Assembly: GCA_963573385.1 (NCBI GenBank)
Contig: CAUYLG010051073.1
Coordinates: 24,233-88,232, forward strand
Direction: 5' to 3'
Source: Cacajao melanocephalus
Lineage: Eukaryota; Chordata; Mammalia; Primates; Pitheciidae
Length of the DNA stretch: 64,000 nt
Made by a program: the position numbers and the translations under genes
In this document: positions 11,756 to 22,799 of the stretch, piece by piece
How positions within the stretch are numbered: position 1 is the stretch's first letter
How the letters are laid out: each line of letters opens with the position of its first letter
The notes under the pieces: model-generated
Database searches by the model: none
Told to the model about the DNA's origin: nothing
The model's input: only the letters and a program-made list of their open reading frames with translations

Positions 11756-12524
11756 TTCCAACAGCCCTGACCCCAAGGCACCGACGGCGGCCCCCGCTGT
11801 GCCGCTGAGGCGTCGCCCTGGCTTCGTCACTCAAGGGCCACTTCTGTGGTTTCCGCCACGTCTGCATACACCCTGCCCCGTGTTATTTACTGACTCCTTC
11901 AAATCCATCTGTTGTTTCTGGTTTGGGTTTTGGAGGGATAATTTATATCAACTAATTTTTAAAAACTAATTTATCTCCAGAAGGAACCTGTCGGTCACTG
12001 GCAGAAACAGAAATCCGGGCTCCCATCCGAGTTACGCTGGCTGTGCTGGCTCTGAGGGCAGACCCCTCTCCTGGTTCCCCGGGTACCCACAGAGAAGGGA
12101 GGGAGGGAGGCGGGTGTGTGGGACCCCCTGCCCTGGCCACGCCTTGCTCACCGCCCCAGTCGGAGGACTGTTAGGATGGAAAAACCTCACCGCGGTTCTC
12201 TGGAGGGGCATATTCCTGCACAGCGTAACCAGTCTGGGAGTCACATAAAGTCACCAAGGGTGGGACGACCCCACCGAGAATCCGAGGGCCTTCCAGGGTA
12301 CAGCATCACAGTCCCTAGCTCTGTTTCCCCACCTGGAAAACAGGGATGCACCTGTTGGGGAGCGTCGTGGCGGGGGATTCGTCCAGCGCTCAGGTCTGAA
12401 AGTCCCCCACTGTCCCTGCTGAGGGGCCGGCAGCAGAGCTGTCCCCGTGATGGGCAGGGCCCAGAGGCCTGCTGGCAGGGGACAGGAGGACAGTGCGCCG
12501 AGGACTGCAGGCTCCCCGACATTC
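11756..12524. other. Unique sequence, no gene seen
   Basis: Single-copy DNA with a short AT-rich patch (TTTATATCAACTAATTTTTAAAAACTAATTT at 11940-11973). No exon or named repeat is supported. Confidence 0.4.
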
Positions 12525-12682
12525 TTCAATTATTCAAACAATAATCATACCCTTATTTAAAGTCTAGCCTTGCATTCTCGGCACCCCGGCGGCAGGCACT
12601 GAGCCTGCTGGTAGGTTTACACGGAGACCAGCTCCTTCTCTCAAAGTCAATTAATTAAGCAAACGCTTTTGCCAGCATGTTC
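12525..12682. promoter_or_regulatory. AT-rich candidate regulatory block
   Basis: Repeat-free AT-rich sequence with TTCAATTATTCAAACAATAATC near its start and CAATTAATTAAGC at about 12648-12660, separated by CpG-containing sequence. Homeodomain-type motif density suggests a conserved element. This is inference. Confidence 0.3.
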
Positions 12683-12819
12683 TCAGGTGTGTGGCCAGGA
12701 GGCCCGTCCGTCTCAGCCCACCGCCTCGGGGACACTTGATCCCACAGGGCCTGCCAAGCAGGCGGGGACAGTGGCCAGGGGCCTGGGCATCGCCTGGTGG
12801 AAGAGAAGGGACCAGAAAC

Positions 12820-12995
12820 AACTGTTGGCAAGGTTCAAGGAGTGCCCGCTGTGTGTCAGGCCAGGCCAGGCCATGGGCACTGGACAGGCTCTCACAACAC
12901 TCTTGGCCGGTCCCTTAGCATCCTTAGTACAGGTGGGGGAACTGAGGCACAGGGTGGGTGAGGGACTTGCCCAAGGTTGAAGGCCAGAGAGAAGG
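12820..12995 (+). mobile_element. MIR-family element
   Basis: AGTGCCCGCTGTGTGTCAGGC, a middle portion with ACAACACTCTTGG, and GGGGGAACTGAGGCACAGGG...GGGACTTGCCCAAGG are hallmarks of MIR/MIR3. Confidence 0.7.
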
Positions 12996-13084
12996 GGACT
13001 CAACATCACTCGCTCCCTTCTGCCCCCACTCAGGCAGGGACAGTGGGAGTGACAGCTGAGGCTGCCTCCTCCGAATGCTCGGGA

Positions 13085-13692
<608 letters not shown>

Positions 13693-13769
13693 TAAGCTTC
13701 AAAACAGAAGCTGGCACAGGAGACAGGCGTCCCACCCACATCACTCACATGCATTTTCCTATCAGGCCC

Positions 13770-13930
13770 CCAGGGAAGGACAATTGTTACTAGCATTGTA
13801 GAGAGGGGAGAAACTGAGTCACGGGGCGGCTGAGGGACTTGCTCCAGGTTGCACCAGCTGTCAGGGATGGGCTGGGGGTTTGAATCCAGACCGCTTGACT
13901 GGGACCCTGCTCTGGAGCCAAGTAGGGCCT
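13770..13930 (+). mobile_element. MIR-family element
   Basis: GAGAGGGGAGAAACTGAGTCACGG, GGGACTTGCTCCAGGTTGCACC, then GGGTTTGAATCCAGACCGC: the MIR core in plus orientation. Confidence 0.65.
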
Positions 13931-14428
13931 TTCTAATCCCCTTGCAGGACAGCTCAACGCACCCACACCCTCCTCCAGGGCCTCCAGGCACGCAAGTGCG
14001 CTCTCTCACCTGGCAGGACTGGGCACCCACCTGGGCACCCCCAGCGGCAGTGGGTGCCAGCATGTTCTGGAGGGTCCCGGAGCTGGACCCTCACTGACCA
14101 TCCCCCATCGTCTGTGACTCTTCTCCAGCCGACGGTACCAGGCATTATGCGGAGACACTGAGCATCATGCCAAGGCCTCCCTCCTGCAGCCGCCTGAGCC
14201 CCGAACAAACATGGCAAGGTGAGTCGTCCACAACAGCAGCTCCCTTTATGGGTGGGGACATGAAATCCAAAGGCTGAATGCTGAGGCCAGATGGCCCCAC
14301 CTGCAAAGGGGGTAGTCCTGCCGAGGGCTTCAGCCACTCTGCGCCGGCCACCCTGCCCCCAGGGCCTTGAGGAGCAGGCCTGCGTGGCCCGCAGGCAGCT
14401 GAGAGTGTGGATGTTGGGTTGGGGGCTG
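13931..14428. other. Unique sequence, no gene seen
   Basis: No repeat or exon that I can support. Confidence 0.4.
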
Positions 14429-14429
14429 C

Positions 14430-14515
14430 GCAGCACTCCAGCTCTGCCACTTTCGTGCTGTATGACCTTTTGCACACATCACAAGTAACATCTCTGGGCC
14501 CCAAAACGTGGTCTC
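14430..14515 (+). mobile_element. MIR fragment
   Basis: CAGCTCTGCCACTTTCGTGCTGTATGACCTTTTGCAC followed by ATCTCTGGGCC: a short MIR core piece. Confidence 0.5.
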
Positions 14516-14835
14516 ACAGGACCATCTCCTCTCACCTTTTCCATGCTTCTCGCCACATCTCCCAAAGTGCCGGCATTGGGCAGAGTCCTCCTAAATGCAC
14601 TTGCTCTGGTGGCAGAATTAGTGATACCCAAGGTCAAAAGGAGCTGCTGGATCCACCTGCTCATCACAGCTCCTGGAAACTGACCACGTCAAGCGCTTCC
14701 AGCAAATGGACATCAACTGCCCAAACCTTGGCACACATACAGGACAGAAGATTCCAGCCAAGCAAAAGCATCTCAATCAACTCCCCATCTGGAAGGAGGA
14801 GGAGCCATCCACAAAGAACTAACTTCAACTCCTTG
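14516..14835. other. Unique sequence, unassigned
   Basis: Single-copy DNA of lower GC than its surroundings with no repeat I can name. The 204-codon plus-strand frame (14407-15021) runs across MIR and L2 relics and is not a gene. Confidence 0.4.
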
Positions 14836-14839
14836 GCAA

Positions 14840-14965
14840 GGTTCCTCTTACATGGATTGCCCTTTTCTCCCTACCATCTCCTTCTAGAAAACTCCTATCC
14901 ACCCCTCAAAACCCTTCCTAAGCATCAAGCCCATCTGTCCCCACCGAGAGTTAACCACTGCCTCT
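14840..14965 (+). mobile_element. L2 fragment
   Basis: TAGAAAACTCCTATCCACCCCTCAAAACCC is a typical L2 3' phrase ('CTCCTACTCATCCTTCAAGACCC'). Confidence 0.55.
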
Positions 14966-15004
14966 TCCCCTGTGAGCCTGGTGCAATCCTCTCTCATGAC
15001 AAAA

Positions 15005-15170
15005 ACAACCGACTGTGCTAAGCACTTCACATGGTTTATCTCAGGAAATTTTCCAAAAAGGGAGATGTCTTTTATCTCCATTTTACAGAGAAAGAAACTG
15101 AGGCACACAGTGGCTGTGCGATGTGCCGAGGCTGGATGTAAACCTGGGAAGTCTGGCTCTGACCTCAGCT
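15005..15170 (+). mobile_element. MIR3-type element
   Basis: GTGCTAAGCACTTCACATGG, TTATCTCCATTTTACAGAGAAAGAAACTGAGGCACA and ATGTAAACCTGGGAAGTCTGGCTC are characteristic. Confidence 0.75.
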
Positions 15171-16050
15171 GCTCCGGGATGGAACGGGTGGGGAGAAGAG
15201 CAAGGCGTGGCTGCCCAAGGAAGAGCAGGTGTCAGGGCCGGCTGGGAAAAACACCAAAACCAAACAGCCCAGAGAGGGAGCAAGGGCAGGTTAAAAAATA
15301 AAACTGAAATCAGAGCAAAGGCAGCACACGCTGTCCCAGGAGGGGGTGGGGACCTGCCGTTTCACACGCGCTGCTCCCTGGGGGCCCCGCTGGTGCTCGC
15401 TCAGCGTGGAGCCCAGCTGCTCCGGAGTATTATTTCAGGAGTGCTGGGAGGTGAGCGGAGGTCTCTGGGCCTCAGGTCGAAACTTCAGGGAGGGGGCGCT
15501 GGGATGTCAGAAAAATCAGACAGTGGGGATGCGGGTCCTCGAGCTGACTGACAGCGCCAGCCACCCAATCTGGCCTCCCTCTTCCCAGGGGCCCTGGCCA
15601 CCCTGCTGCCCGCCGCACCTGCTGGGAAGGTGACACCCCTGGTTGTCCCTGCTCCATCTCCCAGGAGGGCAATCGGACACCACGTGGAGGAACAGGTCTG
15701 ATGGGCTGTGTGATTTGCTCTGGGTGGCCGGGGATGGCAGGGGCCCCACTGGGCCTCCCAGGACAAAGAAAGGCTGTCTGGTCAGCAGCTGCCGTCACAG
15801 GAGTGTCGAGGCCCAAGACGGCTTCGGAACAGGGTGGAGTAGAGGTGGTGGCAGAGCTCCCTGGGGATCTGGGAGCAGGTGGAGGGGTGTGGAGGCTCAC
15901 AGAGGCCCTGAATGTGCCAGAAAGCAAGTGAGACGCAGAAGACGTCGCCCAGGAAAACTCACAGTCCCACATCGCCCAGTGGGGCCCCGGGATTTCCCCC
16001 CATCCCCATCCAAACATCTGCTTCTCATGCAAGTGAGATAATGTCAGGGT
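15171..16050. other. Unique GC-rich sequence, no gene seen
   Basis: Open frames of 193 and 142 codons overlap on opposite strands here. None has a recognisable domain or splice signals. Confidence 0.4.
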
Positions 16051-16054
16051 CACA

Positions 16055-16220
16055 CTGTAGATTCTGAAGCCAACTACCTGAGTCCTACTCCTGGCTGGGA
16101 CCCTTGAGGCCGATGGCCCCGGCTCCTTACTTCACTCTATGCCTCAGTTTCATCATCTATTAAATGGGAACAGTGGGAACAGAACATTCAGGATGTTGTG
16201 AGTTTAGTGATTTCAACGAA
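16055..16220 (+). mobile_element. MIR element
   Basis: AAGCCAACTACCTGAGTCC...TTACTTCACTCTATGCCTCAGTTTCATCATCTATTAAATGGG. Confidence 0.75.
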
Positions 16221-16394
16221 GTGCTGGGACTGTCCAGAAACACGGGCAACGCCAGGGAAACATCTACTGTGTGGCCTCAAGCACCCCAGGGCCTCTCTGA
16301 GTTTTGGGTCCTTGGATCTGGAATCTGAAAACCAGACATGAAGAGCTTTGAGGAGAAAACAAATCCGGATGCTGCAGAACTATAAGCCATTGGT

Positions 16395-16512
16395 CCCGGG
16401 CCTCAGTTTCCCCACCCTGTACTGGGAGTGATGACAGCCCCGCTGGAGAGCTGCTTGGGCTTCTGTGAAGGGTTTGTGCTAGCACCTAGCACACAGTGAT
16501 GCCCGGAAAATG
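16395..16512 (+). mobile_element. MIR fragment
   Basis: GGCCTCAGTTTCCCCACCCTGTACTGG leads to TTGTGCTAGCACCTAGCACACAGTGATGC, the MIR 3' half. Confidence 0.55.
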
Positions 16513-16650
16513 TTCACTCCCCCACGGCAATGTGACGTTCATAGCCAGCCCCTCGTACTGTGTCCCCAGCATCCACAGGAGGCTCCCCGCACAGAGAACA
16601 GACGGTGAGCCAAAACCTCGACACTCAGTGAATCAAAAACATAGCAGGCA

Positions 16651-16956
16651 AGCTGGGAGCGGGGGTTCACACCCGTAATCCCAGCACATTGGTAGGCCAA
16701 GGCAGGCAGATCACCTGAGGTCAGGAGTTCGAGACCAGCCTGGCCAACATGGCAAAACCCTGTCTCTGCTAAAAATACAAAAAAAAAAAAAAAACAGCCA
16801 GGCAGGCATGGTGGTGCAATCTCAACTACTTGGAAGGCTGAGGCAGGCTAATCACTTGAACCCAGGAGGTGGCGGTTGCAGTGAGCTGAGATGGTGCCAC
16901 TGTACTCCAGCCTGGGTGACAGAGCCAGATTCCCTCTCAAAAAAAAAAAAAAAAAA
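16651..16956 (+). mobile_element. Alu
   Basis: A full dimeric Alu with two A-runs (middle at about 16779-16794, tail at about 16939-16956). Confidence 0.93.
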
Positions 16957-17066
16957 TTACACAAGAACGTTCATACGAGCATCATTCTCGATACCCAAAT
17001 GGCAGAACTGGCCCAAATGGCCACCGACTGAGGAAAGGACACACTGCCCTGTCCATGCCATGGAAT

Positions 17067-17364
17067 TTTTTTTTGTTTTTTGAGATGGAGTCTCTCTCTG
17101 TCGCCCAGGCTGCAGTGCAGTGGCATGATCTTGGCTCACTGCAATCTCTGCCTCCTGGTTTCAAGCAATCCTCCTGCCTCAGCCTCCCGAGTAGCTGGGA
17201 TTACAGGTGCCAGCCACCACGCCTGGCTAACTTTCATATTTTTAGTAGAGATGGGGGTTTCACTGTGTTGGCCAGGCTGGTCTTGAACTCCCAGTCTCAA
17301 GTGATCTGCCCGCCTCGGCCTCCCAAGGTGCTGAGATGACAGACGTGAGCCACTGCGCCCAGTC
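17067..17364 (-). mobile_element. Alu in L1M, exact 14-bp target-site duplication
   Basis: A reverse-complement Alu flanked by CCATGCCATGGAAT at 17053-17066 and 17365-17378. Removing it restores a continuous L1M sequence. Confidence 0.96.
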
Positions 17365-17691
17365 CCATGCCATGGAATATTAACTCAGCCACAGGAAGGC
17401 ACGAAGCACTGAGGCACACTGCTGAACGGACGAACCATGAAAATGAAACGCTTGGTGGATGAAGCTGGCCACAAAAGGCCACACAGTTTAGGAGTCCGTT
17501 TCTCTGAAATGAGTAGGACAGGGAGCTCCACAGACAGAAAACGGATGAGTGGACATCTGAGGCTGGGGTGCAGAAATGAGGAGTAGGGAGTGACCGCTAG
17601 TGGGGAGGGGGATTCTTTCTGGGGTGACAGGAACTTTCTGAAATGAGGTTGTGGTGACTAAATGACGTGGGCCTGTACACTTGAAAAGGGT

Positions 17692-17984
17692 GGGCTGGGC
17701 ATGGTGGCTCACGCCTGTCATCCCAGCACTTTGGGAGGCCGAGGCAGGTGAATCACAAGGTCAGGAGTTCTAGACCATCCTGACTAACATGGTGAAACCC
17801 CATCTCTACTAAAAATACAAAAAATTAGCCAGGCGTGGTGGTGTGTGCCTGTAATCCCAGCTTCTCAGGAGGCTGAGGCAGGAGAATTGCTGGAAGTCGG
17901 GAGGCGGAGAATGCAGTGAGCCGAGATCGCACCACTGCACTGCACTCCAGCCTGAGTGACAGAGTGACCAAAAAAAAAAAGGAA
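17692..17984 (+). mobile_element. Alu in L1M, exact 9-bp target-site duplication
   Basis: A full plus-strand Alu with GAAAAGGGT at 17683-17691 and again at 17985-17993. Confidence 0.95.
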
Positions 17985-18046
17985 GAAAAGGGTAAACTGC
18001 GTGACATGAGAATTTCATCTCAATAAAACTGTTTTAAAAAAACACC

Positions 18047-18404
18047 CTAAGACCTTCCTCTGCACCTGGAAAGTGACCACCAAGAGCCCAGGAGGCAGGA
18101 GGGGCTCGCAGCATTCCTGAGGAAGGTGAGGGGTGCCGGGTAGACCCAAGAGGCTGTGGGCATGTTTGCCCATGGCTGGGGGCACCCTCCTATGTGGCAG
18201 CACACAGAGGAAGTGCTGAGGGTTTTCGTTTTGACTAGAGTCACGACATGGACATTAAACAAAACACAGAGTTAGAGTCTTCACTGAGCAGCTCCTATAT
18301 ACATGTTCAGGGCACCAGGGACAGGCTGCTGGGCCAAGGGGGCCCCCAGTCCCTCCGGGTCAGCTCCAACTCAGCAAGAAGCTGCACAGGGACCAAGAGC
18401 TACA
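18047..18404. other. Unique sequence, no gene seen
   Basis: Short single-copy interval between the L1M end and a truncated Alu. Confidence 0.45.
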
Positions 18405-18655
18405 CATGCCTCCCAGCACTTTGGGAGCCAAGGCAGGTGGACCACCTGACCAGCCTGGCCAACATGGTGAAACCCCGTTTCTACTAAATATGCAAAAATG
18501 AGCCAGGCGTGGTGGTGTGCCTGGTATAATCCCAGCTACTAGGGAGACTGAGGTGGGTTCAATCCCTTGAACCTGGGAAGTGCACGTTGCAGAACTGAGA
18601 TTGCGCCACTGCACTCCAGGCTGGGCAGCAAAGCAAGACCCCGGCTGAAAAAAAA
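18405..18655 (+). mobile_element. 5'-truncated Alu
   Basis: It starts inside the left arm at CCCAGCACTTTGGGAGCCAAGG, has lost part of the left arm (ACCACCTGACCAGCC) and ends in GGCTGAAAAAAAA. Confidence 0.88.
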
Positions 18656-18669
18656 GGAACCACATTCAA

Positions 18670-18931
18670 TGCGAGGCATGGCAGCTCACACATGCTGCCT
18701 TAACACTTTGGAAGGCCAAGGTGAGAGGATCACTAGAGCCCAGGAGTTCAAGACCAGCTGGGGCAACATGGTAAAACCCTGTATCTACTAAGAAAAAAAA
18801 ATCTGTCAGGCCTGGTGGTGCACATCTGTAGTCCCAGCTACTAGGGGGACTGTGGTGGGAAGATCCACTGAGCTGTGATCACGCCACTGCCCTGCAGCCT
18901 GGACAGAGTGACCCTGTCTAAAAAAAAAAAA
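18670..18931 (+). mobile_element. Old Alu with 9-bp target-site duplication
   Basis: A diverged Alu (AACACTTTGGAAGGCCAAGG). GAACCACAT lies at 18657-18665 and again at 18932-18940. Confidence 0.9.
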
Positions 18932-18944
18932 GAACCACATAAAC

Positions 18945-19020
18945 ACACCGGTCAGCCAGGAACAGCATTCCAGATAGTGGGAACAGCATGTGCAAAGGGA
19001 CAAGGTGGATGGGATATAAC
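18945..19020 (-). mobile_element. L2 fragment
   Basis: GGAACAGCATGTGCAAAGGGAC is a typical phrase of inverted L2. Confidence 0.45.
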
Positions 19021-19320
19021 AAACCAAAAATGGCTGGTAACCCAGGGAACAAAAGGCAAGGGTAGCGACCACCACGACACCGTGACAGGCGGAGTTTAAA
19101 GCAGAACGTGCGTTCCAGGTTTGTGCACTGCATGCCTTATTTGGGATCGTCATATGCATGTGTGTGGGGGGATGAGACTCCTCGCCATCCCTGAATATCA
19201 TCCCAGCTTTGGCATGTGCCGCCAGGCTGCCATAGGAACTCCTACCTGGTTCCACTGAGCACCGCCCAGGGCCTCCAGGAGCCCACGGTGTTCTTAGGAG
19301 CCCGCAGGCCTCAACAAAAG
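19021..19320. other. Unique sequence, no gene seen
   Basis: No repeat or exon recognised. Confidence 0.4.
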
Positions 19321-19615
19321 GTAAGGCACAGTGTTTCGTGCCTATAATCCCAGCACTCTGGGAGGCCGAGGCAGGAGGATCACTTGAGCTCAGCAGTTAA
19401 AGACCAGCCTGGGCAACATGGCAAAATCCAGTCTCCAGAAAAAATTCTAAAAATTAGCTGGGCATGGTGGAGTGCAACTGTAATCCCAGCTACTGGGGAA
19501 GCTGAGGTGGGAGAATCATCTTAGCCCGGGAGCAGTGGTTGCAGTGAGCCAAGATCGTGCCACTGCACTCCAGCTCGGGTGACAGAGAGACCGTTGTCTC
19601 AATAAGAATAACAAT
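19321..19615 (+). mobile_element. Alu (old subtype)
   Basis: A full dimer with right-arm end GACAGAGAGACCGTTGTCTC and an AATAAGAATAAC-type tail, followed by a short CAG run (about 19618-19630). Confidence 0.9.
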
Positions 19616-19630
19616 AAAGCAGCAGCAGCA

Positions 19631-19752
19631 GCTGGGTGCGATGGCTCACACCTGTAATCCTAGCACTGAGGGAGGCTAAGGCGGAAGGATCACTTGAGCC
19701 CAGGAGTTTGAGACCAACCTGGGCAACATAGTGAAACCCTGTCTCTATTACC

Positions 19753-19784
<32 letters not shown>

Positions 19785-19792
19785 AAAACAGA
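19631..19792 (+). mobile_element. Alu left-monomer copy with AAAAC tail
   Basis: Only the left arm is present (GCTGGGTGCGATGGCTCAC to CCCTGTCTCTATTACC), ending in an AAAAC repeat at about 19752-19790. Confidence 0.85.
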
Positions 19793-19799
19793 AGAAGAA

Positions 19800-20459
19800 A
19801 AACAATTAGAAGAAATAGTCCCCCAGAGCTCCCGCCTCCTCTTTCTTCCTGGTACAAGCAAGATGCTCCAGTGCTCTCTGGAGAGGGCCCCTGGCCTGAG
19901 AAATTTCAGACCTCAACCCCCGGACAGAGGCCCTGTCACTAGATTTACAGTCCCAGAATTGCCCGGGCCCTGCAGACTGAACTGAGGCATGCTACAAATA
20001 ATCCAGCTTCTGAAGGCTGGAGCCAGCATTATGATACATCATCACTCCTTAGCACAATTACAGGCCCCAGGCAGAAGACCGTCTCTACCTCAGCATGGCC
20101 AGGCTGGAGGGACAGAGCCTGCCCTCATCTGCTTCAGGACACCAGGGGCCTCTAGAGGACAAACACCGCCCTCCTGCCCGCATTCCACCCCAGCCTTTGG
20201 GCCACAGGCTGGTGATATCCCGCCCCACCCAGGTACAGGCAGCCCCGAGGGGCCCCCAGCACTGATGACAGATTCAGCAACGTGCTTGTCTACACTGGCA
20301 CTGCTCTACAGACAGCCCCTCCCCTGCTGCCCCTAGTTTTCAGTGGGTAGGGTGGGGTCTGGCCTGGTGGTGGCAGGGAGAAGGGGAAGGAAGGAGATGG
20401 GAAAGTTGGGACCCTGTCCCAAGGGGTGAGACGAGAAGGGGGCCAGTGGGGACCGCCCG
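19800..20459. other. Unique sequence, no gene seen
   Basis: GC-rich single-copy DNA with no supported gene or repeat. Confidence 0.4.
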
Positions 20460-20720
20460 TCACAGTGGGGTCAATGAATCCATCGGGAAGTGTTACATCA
20501 AGGCACAATTGATCGTCCCTGGGCCACATTAGCAGTGGGTTGGAGGACATGGGGTCGCCCGGACTGCATCAGGAGATAAAGTAGAGAAGTCGGCAGAAGA
20601 GTGTCGAGGGGCAGATTACACTGAGATTCAGACGCCAAGGTCCCGGCCACGAATCTGTCAGCGCCACAGGGTCTGTCCAATAAATTAGAGAAGATAAGGA
20701 CTGAAGGATGGAGTATTAAA
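20460..20720. promoter_or_regulatory. Repeat-free candidate regulatory block
   Basis: Unique sequence with evenly spaced CpGs and motifs such as GGGTCAATGAATCCATCGG, CACAATTGATCG, CAGGAGATAAAG, CAATAAATTAGAG and GAAGATAAGGAC (GATA-like). I see no coding frame with splice sites. Function is inferred from composition only. Confidence 0.3.
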
Positions 20721-20825
20721 AGCAACATTCATTTCAGAAACTGGCACTAGGGCTTCGAGGTTGCTTCCTTCTCCAGGCTCCCCCGTCCAGGGGTCCTGGA
20801 GGCTCCAAGGAGAGCTTGTCCAGAA

Positions 20826-20990
20826 GGGGAAGGTGGGGCGGGGGGTGGGAGAGGGGGGAAGTTGGGAGGGGAGGGGGCAGAGGAGAAGAGAGGGAAGAAG
20901 AGGTAACAAAAGGAAAGGAGGGGGAAGAGGAAGGGGGGGTGGTAAGAGCAAGGCGGGCAGGGGGAGGAGAGAGGGTGAAGGGGATGGACG
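20826..20990 (+). repeat. Long G/A (polypurine) tract
   Basis: About 165 bp of nearly pure purine on the plus strand (GGGGGGTGGGAGAGGGGGG, GAGGAGAAGAGAGGGAAGAAG and so on) with few interruptions. Confidence 0.75.
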
Positions 20991-21785
20991 TGGCCCAGGG
21001 AAGCACTTTCCCCAAGGCTGGGTCAGGCCCTCGGCATAGGCACTCAGGTTTAATTGTGGGAAATGCCAGAGAGGGAAGTGAAATGTGACTCCCCGCCTGG
21101 GCTGGCCTGGCCCCTCTGGCATCCCCGCACGGCCTGAGGTCCCCCTCCCGCCTCCCTTCGTGCACCTCCAGCTGTTCTCCTCTGGCTCCCAGGAATAGCA
21201 GCTGCCAGCATGGCAGGATGGGAAGGAGGGTGGAGGGCACGACAGGCTGCTTGGGGGAAAGACAAGGCCAGCAGGAGCCCATCAGAGCACGGTGGGCAGG
21301 GCAGGAGGGGTGGAGGCTGCTGCAGATGCGGGCTCTCCCCGCATGGAGAGACCAAACCCACACCCCAGGTCCCTGGCCTGGCCCAGCACCTCTCACCTGG
21401 ATGGGTACAGGAGCCAGCTCACTGGTGTACCCTGCTTCTGCCTCAGCCTCACGCCCCATCCTCCATGTGGCAGCAAGGGACCCATCGTAAGAGGGGTCGG
21501 CTCATGTCTCTCCTCTGCTGGCAACCTTCCTAGGTCACGCCCTGCCCGCCGTGCTGGTTTCAGGACTGCTGTCCCCCAGGGCCTTGGCCCCCAGGCTGTT
21601 TGCCTGCCTGGAGCTCTTTTCCAGGCATTAGCACCACCAGCTCCAGCTTTTTTTATTGGGTCTGGTCACGCCAATGCCTGGGAGAGTGTTCCAGACAGAC
21701 CCTCCCCTGCAGCGCCCTGCTCCCCTGCAGCACCCTGCTCCCCACCAGAGTCTTCCCAGAGAGGTCTCCGCTATCCTCCTGTCTG
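20991..21785. other. Unique sequence, no gene seen
   Basis: GC-rich single-copy DNA. Open frames of 241 (minus, 20734-21459) and 267 codons (plus, 21292-22095) are low-complexity or cross an LTR relic. A short CCTGCAGCGCCCTGCTC duplication sits at 21706-21740. Confidence 0.4.
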
Positions 21786-22160
21786 GCTGAATGGAGACCT
21801 CCCACAAAAGACAGGACCACGTTCTGCCCTGGGAACCTGTGTGACTTCTTTGGAAAAAGGCTCTTTGCGGATGAGATTGAGTGAAGGCTCCTACAATGAG
21901 GTGGCTCCTGAATTATCTGTGTGGGCCCTAAATCCCATAATGTGTGTCCTTATAAGAAGAAGGGACAAGCAGCAAAGGCCACATGAAGACAGAGCAGGGA
22001 GATGCAGCCACAAGCCAAGGACCTTGGCAGCCAGGAGGGGCCAGAAGAGGTGGGGAGGGAGCCTTCAGCCGGATTTCACACTTCCAGCCTCCTGAACTGA
22101 GAGAGAAACAAACATCTGTGGTTTTAAGCCCTCGATGCTTTGATCTGGCAGCCCCAGGAC
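21786..22160 (+). mobile_element. MLT1-type MaLR LTR
   Basis: CTTCTTTGGAAAAAGGCTCTTTGCGGATGAGATTG, TGTGTCCTTATAAGAAGAAGG, AGATGCAGCCACAAGCCAAGGACC and CTTCCAGCCTCCTGAACTGAG appear in order. A solo LTR relic. Confidence 0.75.
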
Positions 22161-22662
22161 TCCAACCACCCACTCTGAATCCTGCAGCCCGCCCACCCCC
22201 TCAACCAGTTCTGGCCCTTCCCCTGGGCTAACTTGGGTTTCAACAGCACTTTGCACCTTTCGACTCATCACTTTTCCTGTTTATTGCCTGAAGCAAGCTC
22301 CCCAGGCGGGGACCTACACCTTTTACTCAATGCTGTTTCAGTGACCAGGTCAGTGACCAACAAACAGGTCATGGATGGAAGGACAGTTTCTGCACGGCCC
22401 TCCCGCTTCCTGCTCATCTCCATTCAAAGGTCCTCCCTTGAGAGGCCTCCCCTGTGCCCCGCTCCTGGCATCTCGGCGCTGAGGACACATCCTGCACCCT
22501 GGCCCTGAAATGCTTAGCCTCCTTCGCCTGTGCCCATGTGAAGAGAAGCCAAAAGCTGCGGTGGAAAGCTCTCTGTGGACACACACACAGTGAGCCTCAG
22601 CCGGAGAAGCCACAGCATGGCAGGGGCTTCGGGGAGCCTGGGAGGAGCCACAGTCCCCACCC

Positions 22663-22799
22663 TGCCCCCACCACCCTGCAGCGTCCTGCCCCCACCACCC
22701 TGCAGCGCCCTGCTCCCCACCACCCTGAAGCGCCCTGCCCCCACCACCCTGCAGCGCCCTGCTCCCTACCACCCTGCAGCGCCCTGCTCCCCACCAGAG
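22663..22799 (+). repeat. Five-unit 24/25-bp minisatellite
   Basis: Units begin at ACCACCCTG at 22670, 22694, 22719, 22743 and 22768 (intervals 24, 25, 24, 25). Consecutive units alternate between ...CTGCCCCC and ...CTGCTCCCC endings, so the true period is a 49-bp dimer. The terminal CCCTGCTCCCCACCAGAG also occurs at 21733-21750. Confidence 0.9.

Larger units (their letters stand above)
16957..18046 (+). mobile_element. L1M 3' end broken by two Alus
   Basis: Typical old L1M 3' phrases run in order: ACCCAAATGGCAGAACTGGCC, CCATGCCATGGAATATTAACTCAGCCAC, CACAAAAGGCCACACAG, GGGGTGACAGGAACTTTCTG, TACACTTGAAAAGGG, and the end ATTTCATCTCAATAAAACTGTTTTAAAAAAA. The pieces are 16957-17066, 17379-17692 and 17984-18046. 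It is 5'-truncated with no intact coding sequence. Confidence 0.8.

Noticed and set aside
21292..22095. 267-codon plus-strand open frame
   Set aside because: Runs from GC-rich unique DNA into an MLT1 LTR relic, so it cannot be one ancestral coding unit.
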